This document shows, one piece after another, positions 25,908 through 34,034 of a stretch of 64,000 nt of DNA (within the stretch, counting starts at the first letter, position 1; every line of letters starts with the position of its first letter). Source of the stretch: an uncultured Bacteroidales bacterium (lineage in GTDB: Bacteria > Bacteroidota > Bacteroidia > Bacteroidales > UBA932); NCBI GenBank assembly GCA_934700615.1, contig CAKUXR010000012.1:1-64000 (forward strand), read 5' to 3'. Below the pieces are notes generated by a model that was not told where the DNA came from, did not search any database, and was given only the letters and a program-made list of their open reading frames with translations. A program made the translations under genes and the position numbers.

Positions 25908-26504
25908 TCATTCCCCGGAAAGAGTTTTCTCAGCAACGTCCGCCAATTCTTGAATCTTTGAATATGTCTGTTCGTCTTTAATGGTCAGCCTGCCGGCCTG
26001 TCCTTCGGCAACGACCCTGAAAGGTATCTGGGAATTGTCCGCAAGAATCCACCGGTCTGCCGTATTCCTATATATATTGAAAAAATAGTGCAGCCCGGCC
26101 ATATATCGCCGTCTTATGGTTTCTTCCGGGATGTTGTGCCCACCGGCTGCGACTCTCGCCCTCACCCTTTCGACGGCAAGTTCCGGGGAGTTCAGCCAGA
26201 AGTACAGTATGGTGATTCCGTAGCCCTGTGCCCTGGCCTTGACAATCGTCTTTTTCAGACTCCTCGTGGCCAGCGTCGTCTCTATCGCAAAGTCCTCATT
26301 GCGCTTGAAAAGATAGTTCATTTTCAATAACATAAGCTTGCTGGCCTGAATGGATACAGCGTCAGGGCTGAATGGGGAAAGGCTCTTTGCGAATTCGTCG
26401 GAATTGACGAACTGGCTGCATCCGAGCATCTCGGGAAGCAGCGCATAGGATGCCGTAGTCTTTCCGGCACCGTTGCATCCTGATATGACGTATAGCTGTG
26501 GCAT
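25908..26504 (-). CDS. zeta-toxin-like P-loop kinase
   Basis: This 198-residue nucleotide-binding protein starts MPQLYVISGCNGAGKTTAS, a Walker A as found in zeta toxins and related small kinases. It continues with VNSDEFAKSLSPF, where D is the proposed catalytic acid, IETTLATRSL, and a lid-like RVRARVAAGGHNIPEETIRRRY segment. These match the chromosomal zeta-toxin-like family common in Bacteroidota. Classical zeta toxins phosphorylate UDP-N-acetylglucosamine, but many such solitary homologues are uncharacterised. ATG at 26504 was chosen because the P-loop strand starts there; a longer frame to 26609 lacks conservation features. No epsilon-type antitoxin gene flanks it, so a housekeeping or stress role is as likely as a toxin. 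Confidence 0.75.
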   Translation of the reverse strand: MPQLYVISGCNGAGKTTASYALLPEMLGCSQFVNSDEFAKSLSPFSPDAVSIQASKLMLLKMNYLFKRNEDFAIETTLATRSLKKTIVKARAQGYGITILYFWLNSPELAVERVRARVAAGGHNIPEETIRRRYMAGLHYFFNIYRNTADRWILADNSQIPFRVVAEGQAGRLTIKDEQTYSKIQELADVAEKTLSGE

Positions 26505-26612
26505 GGCTGCGTTTTGTTCAGATTTATCAATGCCAATATACGAAAAAATCCTCTCACGTACAAAACTTGTATTCGCAGCCACGGAAATGCCGGCAGGAAA
26601 GTCCCGCAAATG

Positions 26613-27317
26613 TCAATCCTGATGTGTCACGCCGTACCCGAACAGCGCGAAGTCTCCCTTGCAGGGGTCGCCCGGAAAAATGTCGCGGAAAGAATCGGTT
26701 ATTTCAATGACAGTCTTTATGTCCTTGGGCTTGCGTTCTGTGAGCCCAAGCTCCGTAGCTTGCTGATATACATGGACATCCAGCGGAATCAACAACGTGT
26801 CCGAGGATGTGTTCTTCCAGAGGCCGAGGTCCACCTTGCCGTCATCTCTGACCATCCAGCGTCTCATCATATTGATTTTCTTGTTGGGCGCCTTTGTGTC
26901 TTCTTTCTGTCCGAAAACCAATGTCCTGATTTGCGGCACTGTCAATGTCTCTATGCTGTCCTGTTTTTCGTATATGTCTTTCAGCCTTTTGCAGATAGCC
27001 GCCACCTCGCTCCATTTGATGGTCCTGTGTATGCTGACCGGGTCGTCACGCCATTCGCCTTTCATTACGTAATCGTATGGTTTCCAGTCCATTTCATCGA
27101 ACAGGCGTCCGCTGTCGCGTACTATCATTGACCTGCGCCCCCAAGCGAAATGTGCTGCGAAGACGGCAGCTATCTCCACATCTTTCAGGTTGCATTTTCC
27201 GGCTTTCATCATTTCAGTGAACCTCGTCGGGAATGCGATCGGGTCTTCCCTGAAGTATTCCGGATTGTTGTATGTCTCGGCCCATTCTTTCAGCAGAGCT
27301 ATAGTTTCTCTTGTCAT
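26613..27317 (-). CDS. TIGR02757/DUF2400-family protein
   Basis: This 234-residue soluble protein is of the TIGR02757 family, seen in Bacteroidota and some other phyla; its function is not established. Recognisable are the N-terminal YNNPEYFREDPIAFPTRF segment, VEIAAVFAAHFAWGRR, MMRRWMVRDDGKVDLGLW and the C-terminal LDVHVYQQATELGL. The helical pattern has been likened to HhH-GPD DNA glycosylases, for example a closing acidic residue after VHV; that is a loose resemblance only. It begins the minus-strand run that includes the zeta-like gene and tldD. Confidence 0.85.
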   Translation of the reverse strand: MTRETIALLKEWAETYNNPEYFREDPIAFPTRFTEMMKAGKCNLKDVEIAAVFAAHFAWGRRSMIVRDSGRLFDEMDWKPYDYVMKGEWRDDPVSIHRTIKWSEVAAICKRLKDIYEKQDSIETLTVPQIRTLVFGQKEDTKAPNKKINMMRRWMVRDDGKVDLGLWKNTSSDTLLIPLDVHVYQQATELGLTERKPKDIKTVIEITDSFRDIFPGDPCKGDFALFGYGVTHQD

Positions 27318-27333
27318 TTCAGAATTGCATTAA

Positions 27334-27372
27334 AGCAGATGAGGAAAGCCTGTCTGACTTTCCTCATCTGCT
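27334..27372 (-). terminator. terminator after the POT transporter gene
   Basis: A perfect 15-bp stem is formed by 27334-27348 (AGCAGATGAGGAAAG) and 27358-27372, with a 9-nt loop. On the minus strand it stands 13 bp past the stop codon and is followed by TTTAATGC. It separates the transporter from the next minus-strand gene. Confidence 0.88.
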
Positions 27373-27385
27373 ATGTCTGTTTATT

Positions 27386-29053
27386 CTAGCACTCGGTAGC
27401 TGATTCGAGCTTCTTCATGATAGAGAAGATGAAGAGGGCTGAAAGGAGGCAGAGTGTGATGAGAAGTCCCCAAACACCCCACAGTGGAATCTTGTTCCAG
27501 AGGAGACCAGGGATGGAAACCAGATAGTTTCCGAGGGCGGTAGCTGCAAACCAGCAACCCATCATAGCTCCCTTGTATTTAGGAGGGGCAACCTTCGATA
27601 CGAATGAGATACCCATCGGTGAGAGCAGAAGCTCTGCGAAGGTAAGTACCAGATAAGTCGAAATGAGCCAGTCAGGTGAGATGAGGTCAGGGCTGACTGT
27701 TCCGCCGAGTTCCTTAGGTGATGCGAGATTGAGTGACGCGAATGTGAGGATAGAGAAACCTACCGCTGCGACAATCATTCCGAGACCGATCTTGCGTGGA
27801 GCTGAAGGCTCTTTGCCCTTCTTTGCGAGTGCGCCGAAAATCGCGAGGGATACCGGTGTCAATGCTACCACGAAGAATGGGTTGAACTGCTGGAAGTCTG
27901 AAGGAAGGATGTTTACGACTGCAGGCATACCTGAGAAGATAGCGTATGCAACGCCCCACAAACCGAGGGTGGCAACGCCGCAGATGGCTTTTCCGCTTGT
28001 CTTTTCAGACTGGAATACTCCGAACAGTGTATAGACTGAAATTGCGATCAGAACAAGGCTCCAGATGTTGAATCCGATTCTTGTCGCACCTGTTACTGTG
28101 CTGGCTGTGTAGTCTCTTGCAAACAATGTCATTGTAGCACCGTTCTGGTGGAATGCCATCCAGAAGAAGATAACGACAGCGAATACGAGCATAAGGGCTG
28201 TGATACGGCTCTTTGTCTGCTCCGGTGTGAGCTCGACCTCATTGCTGTTGGCGGCTTTTGCCTGTTTTGCATTGACGTCAGCATGTTTGAACCATGAGCG
28301 GCAGCTGAAATAGATTGCTACCGAAATGATGAGTGAGATGCAGGCGATTCCGAATCCGTAGTTGTATGCGGTCGAGAGTTTCTCGATGTACATCTCGCTG
28401 AATGAAGTCATGTCCATTCCTGATGCGCCTGACATTGAAGCGGCAAGGCCCTGAAGCTTTTCTGCATTCTCAGGGGTGATGGTGCCGTTCATCATCTGAT
28501 GGGCGAGGGCAGGAATGTTTGCGTTATATACGAGACCTGATTTGCCGAGGAAGAAATTGGTTACAGCCTTTGCCATCGAAGGGGCGAACATGGCGCCGAT
28601 GTTGATGGCCATGTAGAAGAGGCTGAATGCGGAGTCTCGCTTTGATGCATACTTAGGATCATCATAGAGGTTTCCGACCATGACCTGGAGGTTACCTTTG
28701 AAGAGTCCGGTACCGATGGCGATGAGAGCAAGCGCTCCGAACATCAGAACTTTACCTGCGATATCCGGTCCTGTAGGAATTGCCAGACAGAGGTATCCGA
28801 AGAACATGACGGCGATACCTGTGGTGACGCACTTGCCGTAACCGATCTTGTCGGCAAGCATACCACCGAACAACGGCATGAAATATACCGCTGCCAGGAA
28901 GATGGAATAAATCTGGGTGGAAACGGCTGCGCTGAATCCGAATTTTGCCTGGATGAACAGGAGGAAAATAGCGAGCATGGTGTAGTACCCGAATCGCTCT
29001 CCTGTATTGGCCAGAGCGAGGGCGAACAATCCTTTCGGCTGATCTTTGAACAT
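27386..29053 (-). CDS. proton-dependent oligopeptide (POT/PTR) transporter
   Basis: This 555-residue inner-membrane symporter of the POT family imports di- and tripeptides with protons. The start reads ALANTGERFGYYTMLAIFLLF, which keeps the ERFGYY part of the ExxERFxYY signature but has Asn/Thr where the first Glu usually stands. LFKGNLQVMVGNLYDDP and AFSLFYMAINIGAMFAPSMA are further PTR signatures. About 12-14 hydrophobic helices are visible, with an enlarged central loop between about residues 170 and 260. A good promoter (29098-29105) and terminator show it is a single-gene unit. Confidence 0.9.
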   Translation of the reverse strand: MFKDQPKGLFALALANTGERFGYYTMLAIFLLFIQAKFGFSAAVSTQIYSIFLAAVYFMPLFGGMLADKIGYGKCVTTGIAVMFFGYLCLAIPTGPDIAGKVLMFGALALIAIGTGLFKGNLQVMVGNLYDDPKYASKRDSAFSLFYMAINIGAMFAPSMAKAVTNFFLGKSGLVYNANIPALAHQMMNGTITPENAEKLQGLAASMSGASGMDMTSFSEMYIEKLSTAYNYGFGIACISLIISVAIYFSCRSWFKHADVNAKQAKAANSNEVELTPEQTKSRITALMLVFAVVIFFWMAFHQNGATMTLFARDYTASTVTGATRIGFNIWSLVLIAISVYTLFGVFQSEKTSGKAICGVATLGLWGVAYAIFSGMPAVVNILPSDFQQFNPFFVVALTPVSLAIFGALAKKGKEPSAPRKIGLGMIVAAVGFSILTFASLNLASPKELGGTVSPDLISPDWLISTYLVLTFAELLLSPMGISFVSKVAPPKYKGAMMGCWFAATALGNYLVSIPGLLWNKIPLWGVWGLLITLCLLSALFIFSIMKKLESATEC

Positions 29054-29097
29054 TGTTATGTGTTTTTAATAGTTAATTAATTCCATGTGTGGACTTA

Positions 29098-29129
29098 CAA
29101 ACTTAGCAATTATCGTTGAAAATGTCAAG
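29098..29129 (-). promoter_or_regulatory. POT transporter promoter
   Basis: Minus strand 29105-29098 reads TAAGTTTG, matching TAnnTTTG. CTTG at 29129-29126, 20 nt upstream, is an acceptable -33 box. The leader to ATG 29053 is about 38 nt. Confidence 0.68.
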
Positions 29130-29458
29130 AAACAAAAGCCTTTTACATGCAAATTTTAATCGTTTTGTGCAGAAAAGTGTCATTTTGTGAGTTTGTGCCC
29201 GAAAAATCAGCGGAAAATCATAAAGGTGACAGAATATCGAGATGTCTCTCTCGCATATCAGAATTGTTTACTACTATAATCTCACAGAACTTCACACTGA
29301 AAGGAACGCTAACGCCCAACAACGTTGCCCGGGAGTCGCCTTTCGATCACGACGGCAGCACTTTCCCTACATAATGCTCTATTAGTCTGTGCTTTTGCCT
29401 TCGACAAGAGCAATATTTCCCATTCCCGCTCCCGTCATCTTGACCAGAAACAAATCTC
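29106..29458. other. intergenic region between divergent genes
   Basis: The spacer between the POT transporter and the aspartyl protease spans 455 bp in all. Apart from the promoters at its two ends I see no gene, no strong hairpin and no repeat. A short frame at 29147-29374 has no recognisable product. Confidence 0.5.
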
Positions 29459-29489
29459 TTGTATTTTTACTTGAAAAGAGGTAACTTTA
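29459..29489 (+). promoter_or_regulatory. promoter of the aspartyl protease gene
   Basis: The -7 box is TAACTTTA at 29482-29489, and TTGT at 29459-29462 is a -33 box with the canonical 19-nt spacing. The same variant, TAACTTTA, recurs before 52540 and 60040. The leader is short, about 12-15 nt. Confidence 0.68.
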
Positions 29490-29508
29490 CATATAAATTA
29501 TACTGACT

Positions 29509-30453
29509 ATGCGACATCTTAAGATTCTACTGTGCGTGTTTTCTGCATTGATCTGTGGACATCAGAACATTGACGCAAAGATCTTGGACAGACAACCTGA
29601 CGGAGAGATTCCTTTCCACCTTGCCGAGGATAACCGGATTTATGTCACGGCATATGTAAACGGCTCGGATTCATTGAATTTTCTTGTGGACACGGGAGCT
29701 TCGTCTCTTGTTCTTAACACAAATTCGCCAAGACTTCAAGGGTATATTCATAAAGGAGAGGAAGCAGACAATCTCGGTGCCACCGGGAGCAACACCGTGG
29801 AATACAGCCACGACAATTCCGTGAAGATCGGCACCATACAGTACGAAAAGGCTGGATGCGTACACATTCCATACCCTCCGGAGTACTGGGACGGAGTGGT
29901 GGGACTCAACGCATTAAGGGCCTTCAACATTGAGATCAATTATGACTATATGACGATTTACTGCTACTCGAAGAAGGTGCCGCTCGAAGCCACATCTGGA
30001 CTGATTCCGTTTACTTTTGAGTACAAATACGATGTGCCTTTCATCACGTTGCCCGTGAAAATCAGCGGCAATGAATATGATCTGCTGCTGGAGGTTGACA
30101 CCGGATCGGACAGGGTAATAGACCTCAACACTCCATTCGTGAAAAGCCACAATCTGCTTGACACCCAAAAGCCATTCGCCATCTCGCATATTTCCAGTTC
30201 GGATGAAGGCAGCGGAGAACTCAGGAATGTATTTTTCGATGAGGTCACTGTCGGGCCATACATATTACCGAAAGTCGCTGGTGCGTTCTCCACATTGACG
30301 GAAGGAATGCAGAGCAAGAGCGACATCGACGGCACGCTGGGGAACAATTTTCTGAAACGCTTCAATATGATCATCGACTTCAATGCCCAAAAGTTGTACC
30401 TCCAGCCAAACAACTACTTCTGGACACCGTTTTACAACTTCCTCGTGGAATAG
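29509..30453 (+). CDS. retropepsin-like aspartyl protease, exported
   Basis: This 314-residue protein has an N-terminal signal peptide (MRHLKILLCVFSALICG..). Two aspartyl-protease half-domains follow, each with a catalytic loop: FLVDTGAS at about residues 58-65 and LEVDTGSD at about 193-200. The first is followed by GVVGLNALRAFNIEINYD and the second by GTLGNNFLKRFNMIIDF, the glycine-rich flap and strand pattern of the family. Both active-site aspartates are present, so a single chain could form a pepsin-like site. Cellular role and substrate are unknown. It stands alone with its own promoter. Confidence 0.85.
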   Translation: MRHLKILLCVFSALICGHQNIDAKILDRQPDGEIPFHLAEDNRIYVTAYVNGSDSLNFLVDTGASSLVLNTNSPRLQGYIHKGEEADNLGATGSNTVEYSHDNSVKIGTIQYEKAGCVHIPYPPEYWDGVVGLNALRAFNIEINYDYMTIYCYSKKVPLEATSGLIPFTFEYKYDVPFITLPVKISGNEYDLLLEVDTGSDRVIDLNTPFVKSHNLLDTQKPFAISHISSSDEGSGELRNVFFDEVTVGPYILPKVAGAFSTLTEGMQSKSDIDGTLGNNFLKRFNMIIDFNAQKLYLQPNNYFWTPFYNFLVE

Positions 30454-30644
30454 CACCCCTGAAACCGCACCACCAAGCCAGTGTCTGTGGCCTTGTCAGC
30501 CGTTCTCTGCACCGAACCACATCTTTTATTCACGTGCTAGACAAAGCAGAACATTACGTGCGCAAATGACTTCTTCCACGTGCGAAAGCCTCTCCAAAAG
30601 GCTAGTTATAGTGCACTTACATGACAGATTTTAGCGTTGCGGCA

Positions 30645-31850
30645 TCAATAAAGGAAGCCGAACATCCAAAGCGGGATTCGCGCCCCGGAGCCTATTTCGG
30701 TGTCGTCAACCGCAAGGTAGCTGTCAGGCTCGTCTTTGATCTGGTCGAAAGTCTTGCCTGCGCCCCCAATCTCGAAAAGGTATTTTCCACAGGCGAAGAA
30801 ATCCCCTTTCTTCGGATATTGAAGGGGATACCGGGATCCGACCTGATTCGCAAAGAAAGTCTCACGAATTGTTCCAATGTCGCACGAGCCTCCCAAGGCC
30901 TGCATTATATTACTGTTGCCAATGTAAATCTTGTCCGGATTGACAAGTTTCTTGTAACTTTTCAGCTCAGCTGTCAACAGGTTCAGCACTCCGGCTCTGT
31001 CCAAAGCGTAGAGTATCTTCAGACAGGAATCACGCGTAGTTCCCAAAGCCTGACAGAGTTTGCTTATGTTCGGGATGAACGGAATTTTTTCGGCGATGAT
31101 CATCAGCAACTTTTTTGACTTATGCACGGTCTCGAATGTCACGTCCTCCACGGCCGGCAGGTCACTTTCTATAGTTTGGGAAATTGTTTCCGCAAGTCTG
31201 ATGTGGAAGTCCGCCCCGGATTCCTTGAAATATGGATACATTCCTTTTGAAAGATAGTCAGAAAAGAATTTGAGAGGCTTGCACTGAGACACCATCTCCA
31301 TTGCAATCTTCACGTGTCTTTGTAGCAGTTCCTCTAACGAGTATATCGGGAAAGAAGCAATCCCTTCATATTCAAGGTATTCACGGAATGACATATTATG
31401 CAGTCGGTACAATGTCTGCCTTCTTGAAAGATCCACCTTTGAATTGTCAATCCGCAGCATTGACGAGCCTGTATAGGCAATGTTGAGATTCGGATAATTG
31501 TCATACAGATTCTTGAGAACAACCGTCCACTCCGGACACTTATGAATCTCGTCCAGAAACAGATGGTACACTCCCACGGAATACAAGTAATCAGCCAGGT
31601 CGAAAATCGAGTGCGTGGTGAACCACATATTGTCCATGGAGACATAGAGAGCATCATCCGGATTATCAAAGGTTTCAAGAATATGCTGAAGAATCAGGGT
31701 CGTTTTACCAACGCCCTTCTCCCCCTTGATTCCCAACATGCGCACATCCCAGTTAATCTGGCCGTAAAGGTATCTTTTAAAACCCAGAGTTGTCTCAGCA
31801 AGTTTCCTGTGGTAAACCGTCCGCAACGGCTGAATGTCATTCTCGTTCAT
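30645..31850 (-). CDS. AAA-family ATPase (AAA_14 type)
   Basis: This 401-residue ATPase belongs to the AAA_14 family often found as solitary accessory genes in Bacteroidota. The P-loop reads GIKGEKGVGKTTLIL at about residue 41, and Walker B reads HLFLDEIHKCPEW at about 94. TGSSMLRID, a sensor-1-like Ser/Thr, and a C-terminal winged-helix-like segment (ISKLCQALGTTRDSCLKILYAL) with a DUF4143-like end follow. ATG 31850 (MNENDIQ) was chosen because a -7 box at 31871-31878 lies between it and the earlier in-frame codon at 31901. The function is unknown. Convergent to the aspartyl protease gene. Confidence 0.8.
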   Translation of the reverse strand: MNENDIQPLRTVYHRKLAETTLGFKRYLYGQINWDVRMLGIKGEKGVGKTTLILQHILETFDNPDDALYVSMDNMWFTTHSIFDLADYLYSVGVYHLFLDEIHKCPEWTVVLKNLYDNYPNLNIAYTGSSMLRIDNSKVDLSRRQTLYRLHNMSFREYLEYEGIASFPIYSLEELLQRHVKIAMEMVSQCKPLKFFSDYLSKGMYPYFKESGADFHIRLAETISQTIESDLPAVEDVTFETVHKSKKLLMIIAEKIPFIPNISKLCQALGTTRDSCLKILYALDRAGVLNLLTAELKSYKKLVNPDKIYIGNSNIMQALGGSCDIGTIRETFFANQVGSRYPLQYPKKGDFFACGKYLFEIGGAGKTFDQIKDEPDSYLAVDDTEIGSGARIPLWMFGFLY

Positions 31851-31870
31851 TAGTATCTCTTTCTTACTGG

Positions 31871-31901
31871 CAAAAATAAGCATTCGCTTTCGGAAAAGCA
31901 A
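31871..31901 (-). promoter_or_regulatory. AAA ATPase promoter
   Basis: Minus strand 31878-31871 reads TATTTTTG, fitting TAnnTTTG, and TTGC at 31901-31898 lies 19 nt upstream as a -33 box. The -33 box overlaps the first of three AAAAGC(A/G)A repeats, so these repeats could bind a regulator. Confidence 0.6.
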
Positions 31902-31967
31902 TTATTATAGCATTTTTAACTTATAGAAAAGCGACAAACACTATCAAATCAACTTTTGCAAAAGCGA
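31894..31967. repeat. three direct repeats at exact 33-bp spacing
   Basis: AAAAGCAA at 31894-31901 and AAAAGCGA at 31927-31934 and 31960-31967 recur every 33 bp in the gap between two divergent genes. The third is part of a perfect palindrome, CTTTTGCAAAAG at 31953-31964. Spacing near three helical turns puts the sites on about the same DNA face, as expected for an operator. Confidence 0.6.
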
Positions 31968-32015
31968 TTTAACCCATGAGTCACTTTCAGATGCACAACA
32001 ATAAAGAATAATGAC

Positions 32016-32023
32016 TATATTTG
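32016..32023 (+). promoter_or_regulatory. promoter of the lpxL-to-mntP operon (-7 box)
   Basis: TATATTTG at 32016-32023 matches TAnnTTTG and lies 22 bp before the ATG at 32046. No clear -33 box is present. It would drive the eight-gene run ending at the terminator at 39300-39330. Confidence 0.6.
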
Positions 32024-32045
32024 TTATTTGTGAAGAAATGATATT

Positions 32046-32957
32046 ATGCAGTTTGGAGTAAACATAATGAAGGGCATGATGAGACTGCTTGCGCTGCAGC
32101 CTCTGAAACTGCACTATTTCTGGGGAAAAATCATTGCCTGGGTAGTCTATGGGCCTCTCCATTACAGGAGGGATGTCGTGATGATGAACCTGGCCAGGTC
32201 TTTCCCTGAAAAGAAGTATTGGGAATTGAAAGCCATCGCCAAGAATTTCTACAGGCATTTCGGCAATCTCGTGGCGGAAACATTCTGGTTCGCCGGCGCG
32301 CACGACACGAAGCGTCTGCACGAATCCCATATTTGCGAACTTGTCAATGTCGATGTGCTGAACCGTCTATATAAAGAAAGGCCAGGCGTAATCCTGATGA
32401 ATTCGCATCTCGGCAACTGGGAACTGACGGGAGGAATCAGGAATTATGCGTATGCTCCTGATTCTGTGGAGTTCCAGGAAAAGGATGTCACCGTCATATA
32501 TAAGGAATTGAAAAACAGTTTCTGGGACAAGGTCCTGGGACTAAACAGATGCGCTCCGATTTCGCCTGAAAACTATGCTACCTGTTATGTGGAATCGCGG
32601 AACATAATGCGCTATGTCATTCAGCACAGGAATGAAAAGCATATCTATGTGTTCCCGACTGACCAGTGTCCATATAACTATGCTTCGGGCCATGTGGTGG
32701 ACAATTTCCTGAACCAGCCGACCCAGACCATGACCGGAGGCGCGACATTGGCCTGCAAATTCCATTTTGCCGTCGTCTATATGGCGTTCCGCGCGAAAAA
32801 GGATTTCGGCTACGAGATGACATTCACCGAAATCTGCGAAGATGCGTCGCAGTTTTCACCGGAAGACGTCATGAACAAGTTCTACAGGCTGCTGGAAAAG
32901 GATATCATTGACCAGCCGGCGAATTATCTGTGGACACATAACAGATGGAAAAAATAG
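32046..32957 (+). CDS. LpxL/HtrB-family lipid A acyltransferase
   Basis: This 303-residue membrane-associated acyltransferase adds a secondary acyl chain to lipid A in homologues. The catalytic HxxxxE box is NSHLGNWELTGG at about residue 117. The N-terminus (FWGKIIAWVVYGPLHYRRDVVMMNLARSFPEK) is the usual membrane-anchored start, and FPTDQCPYN corresponds to the region with D-Q in LpxL. An alternative start MKGMMRLL is eight codons in. It heads a tightly spaced operon whose other members are involved in cell-wall recycling, peptide hydrolysis, recombination and manganese export. Confidence 0.88.
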   Translation: MQFGVNIMKGMMRLLALQPLKLHYFWGKIIAWVVYGPLHYRRDVVMMNLARSFPEKKYWELKAIAKNFYRHFGNLVAETFWFAGAHDTKRLHESHICELVNVDVLNRLYKERPGVILMNSHLGNWELTGGIRNYAYAPDSVEFQEKDVTVIYKELKNSFWDKVLGLNRCAPISPENYATCYVESRNIMRYVIQHRNEKHIYVFPTDQCPYNYASGHVVDNFLNQPTQTMTGGATLACKFHFAVVYMAFRAKKDFGYEMTFTEICEDASQFSPEDVMNKFYRLLEKDIIDQPANYLWTHNRWKK

Positions 32958-32967
32958 GAAACCGAAC

Positions 32968-34014
32968 ATGAAAAATGATTATAGTATGAAAAGAGTTCTT
33001 AGTTTGGTGGCCGGAACCATGTTGTTCCTGCCTGCTGTTTCTGCCCAGAATGCGCAGAAGGACCCGGAAGGCTGTCTGGTATATTCTCTGCCGTCCACAG
33101 TCATCCGACTTGAGGTTGAGGCCAGCGGAGAGCATTTCTATGCCGGTCCTTATGCCAAATACGCGCAGAAGTATCTCGGTGTCAATGCAAGACAGAAGGA
33201 TGCCGTCTCATATTCGGTCACTTCCGTGAAGATGACACCTTGCACCGAAGCTGACCAGTCTTACAGATATACTGTTGCCCCGGGTTCAGGTATGCCTGCC
33301 TTCCTGTCATTGACCTCACAGGGGCTGGTCTCAGTCTCATCTGCCGCAGGCGATACCGAATGGCGTTTCCCGGCATTCGGAAAGGCAGATTTTTCAGACA
33401 AGGGCCTTTCTTCGAATCTGACATCCGAGGCGACCACGCTATACCGTAACGTGAAAAGCGAGTCCGCCTACAACAAAGTGGCAGTCCAGCAGGAGATGGT
33501 TGTCCAGAAGTCACTGGAATCCAGGGCCAAAGAGGCTGCCGAGATGATTTTTAACCTCAGAAAGAAAAGAGTCCAGATAGTTACGGGCGATACCGACGCC
33601 ACTTTCAGCGGCGAGGCGCTCGCTTCTGCAGTGGAGGAGATTTCCCGTCTCGAGAGCGAGTATATGTCAATGTTCATAGGCTACAGCGAGTATTCGACCC
33701 AGAAGATGAACTATGACGTGGTTCCTGAGAAGAGCAACGAGTCCCAGTTGTATGTCGCTTTCCGTCTTTCTGATTCCAAAGGCCTCGTGCCGGCAGATGA
33801 CCTTTCAGGGAAGCCGTACCTTCTCGAAGTTGCAGCCCAGCCTGTCAGTCAGGCTCCTGGAAAATCATCTTCTGCCAAGGGTACAGTCGCCCACTACCGC
33901 GTTCCTGCATCCTGCTCTATCAAACTGACGGATGGGGTCAATGTCCTTCTGCAGAGCAGGGTACCTGTTTATCAGCTCGGAATTGAAAGTACATTTCAGA
34001 TAAATACCAAATAA
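32968..34014 (+). CDS. DUF4831-family exported protein
   Basis: This 348-residue protein carries a signal peptide (MKNDYSMKRVLSLVAGTMLFLPAVSAQ). It matches the Bacteroidota DUF4831 family: YSLPSTVIRLEVEASGEHFYAGPYAKYAQKYLG near the start, RAKEAAEMIFNLRKKRVQIVTGDTDATF in the middle, and a closing Ig-like half with VAHYRVPASCSIKLTDGVNVL. It is predicted periplasmic or outer-membrane associated. The function is unknown. ATG 32968 was preferred over an earlier in-frame ATG at 32908 that would lie inside the acyltransferase gene. The spacing of 10 bp suggests one transcript. Confidence 0.82.
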   Translation: MKNDYSMKRVLSLVAGTMLFLPAVSAQNAQKDPEGCLVYSLPSTVIRLEVEASGEHFYAGPYAKYAQKYLGVNARQKDAVSYSVTSVKMTPCTEADQSYRYTVAPGSGMPAFLSLTSQGLVSVSSAAGDTEWRFPAFGKADFSDKGLSSNLTSEATTLYRNVKSESAYNKVAVQQEMVVQKSLESRAKEAAEMIFNLRKKRVQIVTGDTDATFSGEALASAVEEISRLESEYMSMFIGYSEYSTQKMNYDVVPEKSNESQLYVAFRLSDSKGLVPADDLSGKPYLLEVAAQPVSQAPGKSSSAKGTVAHYRVPASCSIKLTDGVNVLLQSRVPVYQLGIESTFQINTK

Positions 34015-34034
34015 TCACTTTAAACTAATAGATT

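Noticed and set aside
31851..31901. Longer AAA ATPase starting at 31901
   Set aside because: The promoter -7 box lies between this codon and ATG 31850, so the extension would not be in the transcript.
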